Positions 8,500-15,559 of a DNA stretch of 17,130 bases are shown here, in pieces. The stretch's first letter is position 1, and each line of letters starts with the position of its first letter. The position numbers were made by a program, and so were the translations under genes. The notes beneath the pieces were generated by a model. That model had not been told where the DNA came from. It did no database searches and worked only from the letters and a program-made list of their open reading frames with translations. Source of the DNA: JBDKTK01 sp964556675 (GTDB lineage: Bacteria > Desulfobacterota > Syntrophia > Syntrophales > UBA4778); contig CAZKYN010000040.1 of the NCBI GenBank assembly GCA_964556675.1, positions 1 through 17,130 on the forward strand, written 5' to 3'.

Positions 8500-8534
8500 T
8501 CTCAATATTTTGCGAATTTATCAATATATTGAGA
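8500..8534. promoter_or_regulatory. Paired palindromic TCAATAT sites, candidate activator-binding region
   Basis: TCAATATATTGA at 8521-8532 is a perfect 12-bp palindrome, and an imperfect copy (TCAATATTTTGCGA) starts 19 bases away at 8502. Together they also make a 9-bp inverted repeat (8500-8508 and 8526-8534). They lie about 130-155 bases upstream of the predicted start at the sigma-54-like site, a usual distance for activator-binding sites. They are 26 bases after the stop of the sigma-54 activator gene, so a terminator role is an alternative, although the stem is AT-rich and lacks a T-run. Confidence 0.4.
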
Positions 8535-8559
8535 GCATCAGCTGAGATTCAGGTGATAT

Positions 8560-10569
8560 TCAGGGGCGCTCCAATCCGAGCTTTTTAAGACGGAAACGCA
8601 GGGTGCTCGGGTGGATTTTGAGCAGGCCGGCGGCGCCGTTTTCACCGTTTATCCTCCAGTGCGTCTGTTCCAGGACCTTGAGGATGTGCTCCCGCTCGAT
8701 TTCCGCAAGCTCCCGGGGATTCTCCTGCTGCGGGTGTGCTGTTTTATGGTCGAGCCGGTCGGCAAGCTGCAGCACCGGCCCCGTGCTGGTGATCACGGCC
8801 CGCTCTATGACGTGCTCCAGCTCCCGCACGTTTCCGGGCCAGGGGTATCCCTGGAGGGATTTCATCGTGCTTTTGGGAATGCTCTTGATATGCCTGCCGG
8901 TCTTGCGAGCGTAGCTGCCGATAAAATGACGGACGAGTTGCGGAATGTCGTCGGAGCGCATTCTCAGGGGCGGAATGGAAACGGGAAAGACATTGAGGCG
9001 ATAATAAAGGTCCTCCCGGAACCGGTTATTGCGGACCTCGGTTTTCAGGTCACGGCTGGTAGCGGCTATGACACGGACATCAGCCTTGATGGTCCGGTGG
9101 CTCCCCAGCCTTTCGAATTCGCCGTCCTGCAGGACCCGGAGGAGCTTGGCCTGGAGTTCCAGCGGCAGCTCCCCGATTTCATCCAGGAAGATGGTCCCGC
9201 CGTGCGCGACCTCAAAGCGTCCCACCTGCTTTGCATGGGCGCCCGTGAAGGCCCCCTTTTCACGCCCGAAGAGTTCGCTTTCGATAAGATTGGCCGGCAG
9301 GGCGGCGCAATTCACGGTAATCATGGGCCGGTCCTTGCGGGCGCTCATCTCGTGGATGGCGTGGGCAACGAGTCCTTTCCCCGTGCCGGTTTCGCCGAGG
9401 ATAAGGACGGTCGCATCGGTGGGCGCCACCTGCCGGATTTTGAAATAAACATACTGGAGCCCTTCGCTGCTCCCCACCATGTTCCCGATACCCAGGCCCG
9501 TCCGGATCTCCTCGCGCAGGTAAACGTTCTCCTTCTCCAACTGGAGCTTCAGGCGTTCTATCTCCTTGAGCCGTTCCCGCAGCTCCGTCTCCATCTGCCT
9601 GCGCTCGGTCACGTCTATAGACGCCCCCATCAGGCGCTCAGGGGTGTCTGAAACCGCTGGAAATGGTTTGCCGCGCGTCGAGATCCAGCGGAAGGTCCCT
9701 TCAGCCCGCATTACACGGTACTCAACGTTGAAAGGCTGCTGCTTTTCCAGGCTCTGTCGGACGAGAGATTTCACGCGTTTGCGGTCGTCCGGGTGGACTT
9801 TTGCCAGCAAACGCTCAAAGGGCAATTCCTCGTCCGCAACAAATCCGAGGATTTCCCGGAATTTTGGAGTCGACCAGATAATCCCCTTGTGCATCTCCAT
9901 TATCCAAAGGCCGGCCTCCGCCGAGTCGGCTGCCAGGCTAAGCCGTTCCTCGCTTTCGCGCAGGGAAAGCTCCCCCCTGCTCCGCTCCAGGGCATTGACG
10001 AACAGCTCCCCAAGCAGGCGCAGCCTTGGGACGTATTCCTGCGGGCAGTCCCTGTTCCTTTCCGACGAACTGATGCCGAGACTGTATTCGAACCGGCTCA
10101 AAGCGGCAATGGGTATATATGTTCCGGACAGGATGCCCCATGCCGCCATTGTCTGCTTGTCGGTTGCCGCCTCGGCCGGCAGGTCGTCCAAAGTAGAAAA
10201 GGAGAAGGATGTCATGCTTTGGAGCATACCGGCGCCGTAAGGCGCAACTGACACGGGCAAAAGAGAATCAACCGGGTATGGCGACAAGCCTGCGGCATCT
10301 GCATTATACAAAATAACAAAAGAAGTCTTGTCCGGCATGAGGCGCAGCAGGGATATGCGGTCTATCCCGAAAAATTTCAGGACCTCGTTTAATGAGCTAT
10401 TGATTGTCTCATTTACCTGCTCGGGCTGAAGTGACACGAATTTTGCGGAAAGGTCCGCCAGGAGCGTTTCAAATTCCAGCCGTTTTTCCGCGGGGCCTTT
10501 CTCCGCCGCGGCAGAGCCGGCCTTGTTCTTCAAATCAGGAAATGCGGGAGAGGCCTGCTGCCGTTTCAT
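8560..10569 (-). CDS. Sigma-54-dependent transcriptional activator (GAF-PAS-AAA+-Fis HTH)
   Basis: A 669-residue enhancer-binding protein that would remodel sigma-54 RNA polymerase. Order of domains: a GAF-like sensor (about 30-195), a PAS domain with PAC segment (about 205-325, ending DVTERRQMETEL), a coiled-coil linker (325-355), the AAA+ ATPase (360-600) and a Fis-type helix-turn-helix (about 620-665). In the ATPase, Walker A is GETGTGKG (392-399), the sigma-54 contact loop GAFTGA (439-444) and Walker B FLDEIGE (461-467); WPGNVREL (577-584) ends the ATPase core. All key residues are intact. There is no receiver domain, so it should be controlled by a ligand or a redox signal through GAF/PAS. 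The ribosome-binding site is weak. It precedes, on the same strand, the alkyl sulfatase operon with a sigma-54-like site between, making it the probable regulator of that operon; other targets are possible. Confidence 0.93.
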   Translation of the reverse strand: MKRQQASPAFPDLKNKAGSAAAEKGPAEKRLEFETLLADLSAKFVSLQPEQVNETINSSLNEVLKFFGIDRISLLRLMPDKTSFVILYNADAAGLSPYPVDSLLPVSVAPYGAGMLQSMTSFSFSTLDDLPAEAATDKQTMAAWGILSGTYIPIAALSRFEYSLGISSSERNRDCPQEYVPRLRLLGELFVNALERSRGELSLRESEERLSLAADSAEAGLWIMEMHKGIIWSTPKFREILGFVADEELPFERLLAKVHPDDRKRVKSLVRQSLEKQQPFNVEYRVMRAEGTFRWISTRGKPFPAVSDTPERLMGASIDVTERRQMETELRERLKEIERLKLQLEKENVYLREEIRTGLGIGNMVGSSEGLQYVYFKIRQVAPTDATVLILGETGTGKGLVAHAIHEMSARKDRPMITVNCAALPANLIESELFGREKGAFTGAHAKQVGRFEVAHGGTIFLDEIGELPLELQAKLLRVLQDGEFERLGSHRTIKADVRVIAATSRDLKTEVRNNRFREDLYYRLNVFPVSIPPLRMRSDDIPQLVRHFIGSYARKTGRHIKSIPKSTMKSLQGYPWPGNVRELEHVIERAVITSTGPVLQLADRLDHKTAHPQQENPRELAEIEREHILKVLEQTHWRINGENGAAGLLKIHPSTLRFRLKKLGLERP

Positions 10570-10780
10570 TCATCGACCCCAAGCTGAATTCGACGCCATA
10601 TCCGGAATGACCATGATGCTTGATTGCTTAATTGTTGGGAAAGTTACGATCGGAATCCTAAAGGACTTTTCTCCAGGGTGCAAGGGATTATTGCTTAATC
10701 AGCGGGTTGGATTCCTCAAAATTATTACCGGCAGGAGGGATGTATGAGAAATTTCCCCAAAAGCCGCCATGGGTTGCACC

Positions 10781-11455
10781 TCAGAACTCCGAAATAAACC
10801 CATGCTCGATGGCAAAGGCCGTCAGGGCGGCGGCGCTGTGCAGGTCGAGTTTCTTCATGAGGTTGTCGCGGTGCTTTTCCACTGTTTTGACGCTGATGCA
10901 GAGGCATTCCGCTATTTCCCTGTTTTTGTAATCCTCGGCGATCAGCTTGAGGATCTCCCTTTCCCTCTGGGTGAGAGACTCCAGCGGCGACTTTCCTTTG
11001 ACTCCTTTCTTCCCGTCCAGGTACCCGGAAATCACCTTGCCGGATATTTCGGGGCTCAGGTAATTGTGGCCGCCGAGCACTGCTGCAATAGCCGTTGAGA
11101 GTTCCTCATGAGTCGAGTCTTTCAGGGCATAGCCGTCGGCGCCCGCCCGGAGGCTGGCAAGCACGTACTCTTCCGTCTTGTGGACCGTCAGGACGAGCAC
11201 CCGCGTTTGAGGGCTTTCCCGTTTGATTTCCCTGATCGCCTCGATCCCGTTCATCTTCGGCATGGTCAGATCGAGCAAGACCAGGTCCGGCTTGAGATCG
11301 TTGACTTTGCGAACGGCATCAAGCCCGTCGGCGGCCTCTCCCGCGATCTCCAGGGCAGGGTCCGAGGCGAGGAGCGCCTTGAGCCCTTCCCGCAGGATGG
11401 TGTGATCTTCGGCAATCAGGACCGTGCTTTTTTTCGGAGCTTTTTTTTCCTGCAT
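10781..11455 (-). CDS. NarL/FixJ-family (LuxR-type HTH) response regulator
   Basis: A 224-residue two-component response regulator. The receiver domain (about 11-130) has the acidic pair Glu16/Asp17, phospho-acceptor Asp62 (LVLLDLTMP), Thr90 and Lys112, all as expected for an active switch. A linker leads to the LuxR-type helix-turn-helix (about 160-220; LTQREREILKLIAE ... ISVKTVEKHRDNLMKKL). It should bind DNA as a dimer when phosphorylated. No kinase gene adjoins it; the HisKA_3 kinase at 1341-3143 is of the correct class to be its partner but is about 8 kb away. The start has only a purine-rich AGAAAGAAAG upstream. Codons 3-10 contain runs of eight and seven A. It is divergent from the degenerate receiver gene, sharing a 190-bp intergenic region. 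Target genes unknown. Confidence 0.92.
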   Translation of the reverse strand: MQEKKAPKKSTVLIAEDHTILREGLKALLASDPALEIAGEAADGLDAVRKVNDLKPDLVLLDLTMPKMNGIEAIREIKRESPQTRVLVLTVHKTEEYVLASLRAGADGYALKDSTHEELSTAIAAVLGGHNYLSPEISGKVISGYLDGKKGVKGKSPLESLTQREREILKLIAEDYKNREIAECLCISVKTVEKHRDNLMKKLDLHSAAALTAFAIEHGFISEF

Positions 11456-11645
11456 CTTTCTTTCTATTTTGCGTTTGTCGGGCCTTTTCGGACCCTTCGG
11501 GCCGAAGATAACTGTTTATCCTTTGCTGAATCAAGCAAAAACCGGCGGATTTTCAGGTGAAGAATTTCGTAAATTAGGGTTTCAGCCCTATTTATGCCTG
11601 TCCGGGAAAATAGTATTGATACCGCCAAAGCGAGGCGGGTGAAGG

Positions 11646-12047
11646 ATGACCCGCAGATTTTCGAGTATGAAGATACTGATCATCGATTCGAATACGACTT
11701 TCCGGGAATCATGCTGCCGTTTCCTGGAATCATATTTCCCGCTCATGACTGTCAAGGGAGCCGCCGAGCAGGAAGCCATAGATACGGTGCGGCTTTTCGG
11801 CCCTGACCTGGTAGCCATGAGCATGAATCTGGAACTGGCCCGGACCATCAAACTCGACTTCCCCGGAATAGTCCTGATTGTCATGGTCCCGGACGACCTG
11901 CCCGAATACCTGGATGCCGCATACCTGAGCGGAGCGGACCATATCTTCAGCAAACATTGCGTCACCTATTTCGAGATCAACCGCATTGTGAAGATCATCA
12001 GCCGGATGGAAGCCGATATCAACGGCTTTATACGGACATATCCCTGA
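11646..12047 (+). CDS. Stand-alone degenerate receiver (pseudo-receiver) domain protein
   Basis: A 133-residue protein consisting of one receiver-like domain and no output domain. The start MKILIIDSN (residues 8-16), the PDLV strand (53-56), the AAYLSGADHIFSK segment (91-103) and Lys103 follow the receiver pattern. The phospho-acceptor Asp is replaced: PDLVAMSM places Ser59 where LVLLDL has Asp, only one residue of the acidic pair remains (Asp14, then Ser15), and the MPxMNG loop is missing. It therefore should not be phosphorylated in the usual way and may act by binding. The ATG at 11646 has GGTGA a few bases upstream; an internal ATG at 11667 starts closer to the domain. It diverges from the NarL-type regulator and lies 141 bp before the molybdoenzyme operon. 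Role unknown; real gene status rests on the receiver-like pattern. Confidence 0.7.
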   Translation: MTRRFSSMKILIIDSNTTFRESCCRFLESYFPLMTVKGAAEQEAIDTVRLFGPDLVAMSMNLELARTIKLDFPGIVLIVMVPDDLPEYLDAAYLSGADHIFSKHCVTYFEINRIVKIISRMEADINGFIRTYP

Positions 12048-12068
12048 AGAAATAAGGCCTTCACCCTA

Positions 12069-12098
12069 TTGCGAGCAAAGGGGTCTGTTAAATATAAC
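12069..12098 (+). promoter_or_regulatory. Putative sigma-70 promoter of the molybdoenzyme operon
   Basis: TTGCGA (12069-12074) and TATAAC (12093-12098) are spaced by 18 bases, 91 bases before the ATG of the catalytic subunit. The predicted leader contains a short inverted repeat, GGTCC/GGACC at 12137-12151, of unknown meaning. Confidence 0.35.
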
Positions 12099-12188
12099 AT
12101 GCCCTCATTCCTATATACGGATGTAGTTTAGGTAACGGTCCACAACGGACCATGAGTTCAAAACCATTTTGTAAAAAAGAGGTGTAAA

Positions 12189-14285
12189 ATGGGAGAAAAC
12201 AAAGATTTATCAAGGAGGCGGTTTTTAAAGGTTGCGGGGGCGACGACGGGCATCGCGCTTGCCGGGACATCTTTCCCCTTCCGGAACCTGAAACAGGCCT
12301 TGGCATTTGGCGATCATCCGCAGGAGCAGCTCCCCTACCGGATCACGAAGAAGGTCCCGCAGGTCTGTGCAAGGGCCTGCGAGGCGGACTGCGCCTACAA
12401 CATAGTGGTCGGCGTGGACCCCGCGACGGGCGTGGAAAGGGCCATTACCGTTGAGGGGCGGCCGGAAGACCCCGTTTCCCGGGGCAAGTTCTGCATCAAG
12501 GGCATGGGGTTCGTCGACTCCATGTATGATCCCGACAGGCTGATGGTGTCCCTGAAAAGGACAAATCCGAAAAAGGGCACTGAGGAGGACCCGGGCTGGG
12601 TCACTATTAAGACGGCAGACGCCGTGAATGAAGTCATCGCGGGACTCAAAAAACTCTCGCCGCAGGAGATCCTGTTTGCCTCTCCCGGCGATCCTTACAC
12701 CAACAGGCTCTGCCAGTCGATCGGCTCGACAAGGAGCGACCAGCGGACGGAGTGTTTCGGCACGCATTATTACATCAACTGCCTGACGCTCACCAATCCG
12801 CCCAACAAGTTCAACTCCAGCACTTACACGCCGAGCCATCATGTTTGCGGCTATGACTACGACAACTCCAAATACCAGGTCTGGTTCGGCTTCGATTCCT
12901 TCTCCAAATGCGGGAAGGCGGGAATGCTCAACCACTGGGCGGCAGGGAAGAGGAACGGCTGCAAGATAATCATGTTCAACCCGGTAAGGACTCCCCTTAC
13001 GGACGGGTATGCGAGCGAGTATTACGCCATCAAGCCGGGCACGGACCTCGCGGTCGCCCTGGCGATGATCAATGTGATCATGTCGGGCAAAAAATACAAT
13101 GCGAAATTTATAAGCAAGTACAGCGATGCGGCGGTGCTTGTCGACGATAAGACGAAGATGGCCCTTAAAGCCGAAGACGGCAGGCTCCTGGCCTGGTGCA
13201 CGAAGCACAAGAAGGCCGAGCCGATCGACGAGTGCGATGCCCAGGCGCTGGCCGGCGGGCCCTTCAAGGTTGCGCTTGGAGGCAACACTGTGAGCGCCAG
13301 GCCCGTAATGCAGATAATGAGGGCCGCGACAAAATCCTACACACCGGAATGGGCGGCGAAGATCAGCGAGGTGCCGGCCAAATCGATCAGGAAGATCGCG
13401 CTGAGCTTCGCGGCGGCGGGCCCCTACGCAATGATCCCGACTTACAAGAGGGATGCGGCAGGCCCGAATTATGCCAACAGCTGGCGGCTGCGCCATGCCA
13501 TCAACATCCTCAACACTCTTGTGGGATCCATAGACCATGAAGGCGGCGTCATCCTGCACCACGGGGTCAATATCCCCTGGCTCGAAGAGCTTGCGCCCCC
13601 TGTCGCGCCTTTCCCCGAGCAGCCCAAGGAACCGGTGGATTTCCGCAACGAGTTCCCGGTTACCGATAACATATACAGGAAAAGGGACTTCTCGGCGCCC
13701 GGTCATTACGGGATGGTAGGCTGGGGCCTCTACAAGACCAACAGGGCCAAGGCCGTGTTCTTCCGCAATCCCCATCGCGGGCTTTTCGCGATGATCCAGT
13801 CCCAGATGATGGAAAAGGCCATGGACAAGATGCAGCTTGTAGTCGACTGGAACCTCTACCTTGACGACCTGGGATATTTCTGCGACTACGTCATTCCCGC
13901 GCCGCACCAGTTCGAAGAGGGCAAGATGGACCTGCGGCTGTATTATCCGAAGCACGCCTGCCTGGTCGGCGGATCGCCGGTCCAGAAGTCTCCCGGCGAC
14001 CAGATCGGCTGGGGCGGATTTGCCGCGAAGATCGGGATGGCAATGGCCCCGAAATACTGGACAACGGACGGGAGCGGAGATCCCAAGAAGATGATCCCGA
14101 CCAATATCGGCGACGTTGCCGTGAAAAAAATCGGCGCGGCCGAAAATGCCGCCGACTTCATGAAGAAGGGCGGGTTCTGGATCGACAAGACTCCTTACCA
14201 GAACTACAAGCAGATTGAACAGATCGGCTACGGGCAGCCCAATGGCAGGGTGCGGATGTACATCGATGAGTTCGTGGAAGTCTGA
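12189..14285 (+). CDS. Tat-exported DMSO-reductase-family molybdoenzyme, catalytic subunit, main part (ends at an in-frame TGA)
   Basis: The first 698 residues of a periplasmic molybdopterin oxidoreductase. A Tat signal (SRRRFLKVAG, residues 8-17, then a hydrophobic stretch) is followed by a [4Fe-4S] motif Cys60-x3-Cys64-x3-Cys68 and Cys102 (GKFCIKG), then the molybdopterin-binding core. Cys189 (TECFG) is a candidate Mo/W ligand; no Sec or the formate-dehydrogenase CH/UH motif occurs there. It resembles the polysulfide/thiosulfate/tetrathionate/arsenate reductase branch, but I cannot name a substrate. The ribosome-binding site GAGGTG is good. The frame reaches TGA at 14283-14285 and then continues in the same frame with the family's C-terminal cofactor-binding domain. 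Without readthrough the product lacks that domain and would probably be inactive. It is the first gene of an operon with a four-cluster Fe-S subunit and a TorD-like chaperone. Confidence 0.88.
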   Translation: MGENKDLSRRRFLKVAGATTGIALAGTSFPFRNLKQALAFGDHPQEQLPYRITKKVPQVCARACEADCAYNIVVGVDPATGVERAITVEGRPEDPVSRGKFCIKGMGFVDSMYDPDRLMVSLKRTNPKKGTEEDPGWVTIKTADAVNEVIAGLKKLSPQEILFASPGDPYTNRLCQSIGSTRSDQRTECFGTHYYINCLTLTNPPNKFNSSTYTPSHHVCGYDYDNSKYQVWFGFDSFSKCGKAGMLNHWAAGKRNGCKIIMFNPVRTPLTDGYASEYYAIKPGTDLAVALAMINVIMSGKKYNAKFISKYSDAAVLVDDKTKMALKAEDGRLLAWCTKHKKAEPIDECDAQALAGGPFKVALGGNTVSARPVMQIMRAATKSYTPEWAAKISEVPAKSIRKIALSFAAAGPYAMIPTYKRDAAGPNYANSWRLRHAINILNTLVGSIDHEGGVILHHGVNIPWLEELAPPVAPFPEQPKEPVDFRNEFPVTDNIYRKRDFSAPGHYGMVGWGLYKTNRAKAVFFRNPHRGLFAMIQSQMMEKAMDKMQLVVDWNLYLDDLGYFCDYVIPAPHQFEEGKMDLRLYYPKHACLVGGSPVQKSPGDQIGWGGFAAKIGMAMAPKYWTTDGSGDPKKMIPTNIGDVAVKKIGAAENAADFMKKGGFWIDKTPYQNYKQIEQIGYGQPNGRVRMYIDEFVEV
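14283..14285 (+). other. In-frame TGA codon inside the molybdoenzyme coding sequence
   Basis: The TGA is in the same frame as both the 698-codon upstream part and the 161-codon downstream part, so this is not a frameshift. The next codons read HAPLPTWAERW, which continues the family's usual xPLPxW/Y link into the cofactor-binding domain. TGA is used as a normal stop elsewhere (kinase, sigma-54 activator), so the genetic code is standard. Options are a point nonsense mutation (for example from GGA), a base-call error, leaky readthrough (the next base is C) or Sec insertion. Confidence 0.9.
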
Positions 14286-14771
14286 CATGCCCCATTGCCG
14301 ACGTGGGCCGAGAGGTGGCATAAGACTACGGGAGACTACAAGTTCTCCCTGCTGATCACCCGTGCGCCGTGGTACATGCACGCCGATCCCAACTTCATCA
14401 ACAACCCCGTCCTGAAGGAAGTCACCATCAGGAACTACATGGACACGGTCTGGATCAACCCGGCAGCAGGCAAGGCGCTGGGCCTCAAGGAAGGTGACAA
14501 TGTTATCCTTGAGAACGACCCCAATTACATGAAAGAGCTGCCCCGCCCGCAGAAGGCCAAGGTCCACCTGACCAGGAGAATCGCCAGAAAGGACTGCGTA
14601 CTTCTCTTCCATGGAATCGGGCACCGGGCCAAGAACCTGAAAGTGGCCGCGAATTTCGGCTACCGCGACGGCGACCTCATTCCGCAGAAGGACCCGGCAA
14701 TCGCCAAGAAGCACGATCCGACCGGAATGGGCTGGGTTGAGGACGTTTACGTCAGCATCAAGAAGATCTAG
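14286..14771 (+). pseudogene. Molybdoenzyme C-terminal molybdopterin-dinucleotide-binding domain (downstream of the in-frame TGA)
   Basis: 161 codons after the TGA, in the same frame, encode the C-terminal cofactor-binding domain of the catalytic subunit. Recognisable parts are FSLLITRAPWYMHAD, IRNYMDTVWINPAAGKALGLKEGDNVILEN (the typical Asp/Asn-Pro-x-x-A-x-x-LGLxxGD pattern) and a final LLFHGIGHRAKN region. It shows no further stop or frameshift. There is no ATG with a ribosome-binding site that could start it separately: TTG at 14295 has none upstream, and the ATG at 14287 is in another frame. It is thus best seen as the remainder of the same gene (about 860 residues in total, normal for the family). 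The Fe-S subunit gene follows after 14 bp. I call it a pseudogene part only provisionally, since readthrough or a sequence error would make the gene whole. Confidence 0.75.
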
Positions 14772-14785
14772 CGAGGTGATGAAAG

Positions 14786-15496
14786 ATGAAAAAATATGCT
14801 ATTTTACTGGATAACTCATACTGCACAGGCTGCAACTCCTGCGCTTACAGGTGCATCCAGGAATTCAGATATCACGGCCAGGCGTCCCGGGGGCTCTTCC
14901 GGACCTTTGTCCAGATAAACGACGACGGCCTCTATCAGAAGCGCTGCATGCATTGCGCGGCCCCCGACTGCGTGGCAAACTGCCCGGTAAAGGCCCTGAC
15001 CAAATCGGAATACGGCCCCGTGCTTTACGACGCGAAGACCTGTATAGGCTGCAAGACATGCGTAAGGGTTTGTCCTTTCCACGTCCCGCAGTTCGATGCG
15101 GAAACGAAGAAGATCGTCAAGTGCAGCATGTGCGCCCACAAGACGAGCGAAGGCAAGGCCCCGTCCTGCGTGGAGGTATGCCCGACGGGGGCGCTGCAGT
15201 TCGGCGAGTACGCTGATATAGTCGCAAAAGCGAAGGCGGCCGCCGCCAAGGGCAAAATGAAAATCTACGGTTTAAAGGAAAACGGCGGCACATCCCTATT
15301 TGTTGTTGCCAAGACCGACCCGATGCTGGCAGGATATCCAAAGGTGGGCTCCAAAAATGTCAAGGACAAGGCCTCCCTGGGAGACCTGGTGACGGCGCCG
15401 GCCATAGTGGCCCTTGCGGTCGGCGGATTCAAGAAATTCGCGGAAAGGAAAGACCGGATCAAAGCGGAAGAAGAAGCTAAGAAACCCAAAGAGTAA
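14786..15496 (+). CDS. Four-cluster ferredoxin-type electron-transfer subunit of the molybdoenzyme (DmsB/PhsB/FdnH-like)
   Basis: A 236-residue Fe-S subunit that passes electrons between the catalytic subunit and a membrane or soluble partner. Sixteen cysteines form four [4Fe-4S] motifs: 13-16-19-23, 54-57-62-66, 86-89-92-96 and 113-116-128-132, the standard set for this family. It has no signal peptide of its own, so it would ride out with the Tat-signal catalytic subunit. The stretch KCSMCAHKTSEGKAPSC and the following PTGALQFG resemble formate-dehydrogenase-type beta subunits. A short hydrophobic segment at about 198-215 before a basic tail could anchor the complex to the membrane, as in FdnH. 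The start has a strong GAGGTGAT site. It sits 14 bp after the catalytic gene and is followed 9 bases after its stop by a terminator hairpin. No NrfD/DmsC-type anchor gene is in the window. Confidence 0.93.
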   Translation: MKKYAILLDNSYCTGCNSCAYRCIQEFRYHGQASRGLFRTFVQINDDGLYQKRCMHCAAPDCVANCPVKALTKSEYGPVLYDAKTCIGCKTCVRVCPFHVPQFDAETKKIVKCSMCAHKTSEGKAPSCVEVCPTGALQFGEYADIVAKAKAAAAKGKMKIYGLKENGGTSLFVVAKTDPMLAGYPKVGSKNVKDKASLGDLVTAPAIVALAVGGFKKFAERKDRIKAEEEAKKPKE

Positions 15497-15505
15497 ACAT
15501 GGTGC

Positions 15506-15538
15506 GCAGGCCGGCTTGCGGGCCGGCCTGCTTTCTTT
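15506..15538 (+). terminator. Terminator hairpin between the Fe-S subunit and chaperone genes
   Basis: A perfect 10-bp stem, GCAGGCCGGC (15506-15515) and GCCGGCCTGC (15522-15531), with a 6-nt loop is followed by TTTCTTTGT. It starts 9 bases after the stop of the Fe-S subunit. It probably reduces transcription into the chaperone gene. Confidence 0.75.
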
Positions 15539-15559
15539 GTCCGGTCGGGAACATACGAG

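Noticed and set aside
8611..9651. 346-residue open frame on the plus strand opposite the sigma-54 activator.
   Set aside because: Antisense shadow of the AAA+ domain, with no motif of its own.
10744..10797. 17-codon plus-strand ORF with a strong GGAGG five bases upstream of its ATG, overlapping the end of the NarL-type regulator gene.
   Set aside because: Too short to judge and no promoter or conserved feature; one good ribosome-binding sequence can occur by chance.
11575..11590. TAGGG/CCCTA inverted repeat in the divergent region before the degenerate receiver gene.
   Set aside because: Five-base arms are expected by chance, and no promoter with good spacing could be placed around it.
14287..14321. 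Hairpin after the in-frame TGA as a selenocysteine insertion element.
   Set aside because: The stem is short and bulged and the loop (TTGCCGACG) lacks the GGU typical of the known bacterial element; kept only as an option within the TGA finding.
12225..14714. 829-residue open frame on the minus strand opposite the molybdoenzyme gene.
   Set aside because: It mirrors a long GC-rich gene with clear domains on the plus strand; its own translation has no recognisable motif and is rich in Arg, His, Asp and Gly as expected for an antisense shadow.
3666..15531. The GGCCGGC-core hairpins at 3666-3697 and 15506-15531 as copies of one dispersed repeat.
   Set aside because: They share only a short GC-rich core and differ in loop and flanks; both sit just after stop codons, so they are better explained as independent terminators.
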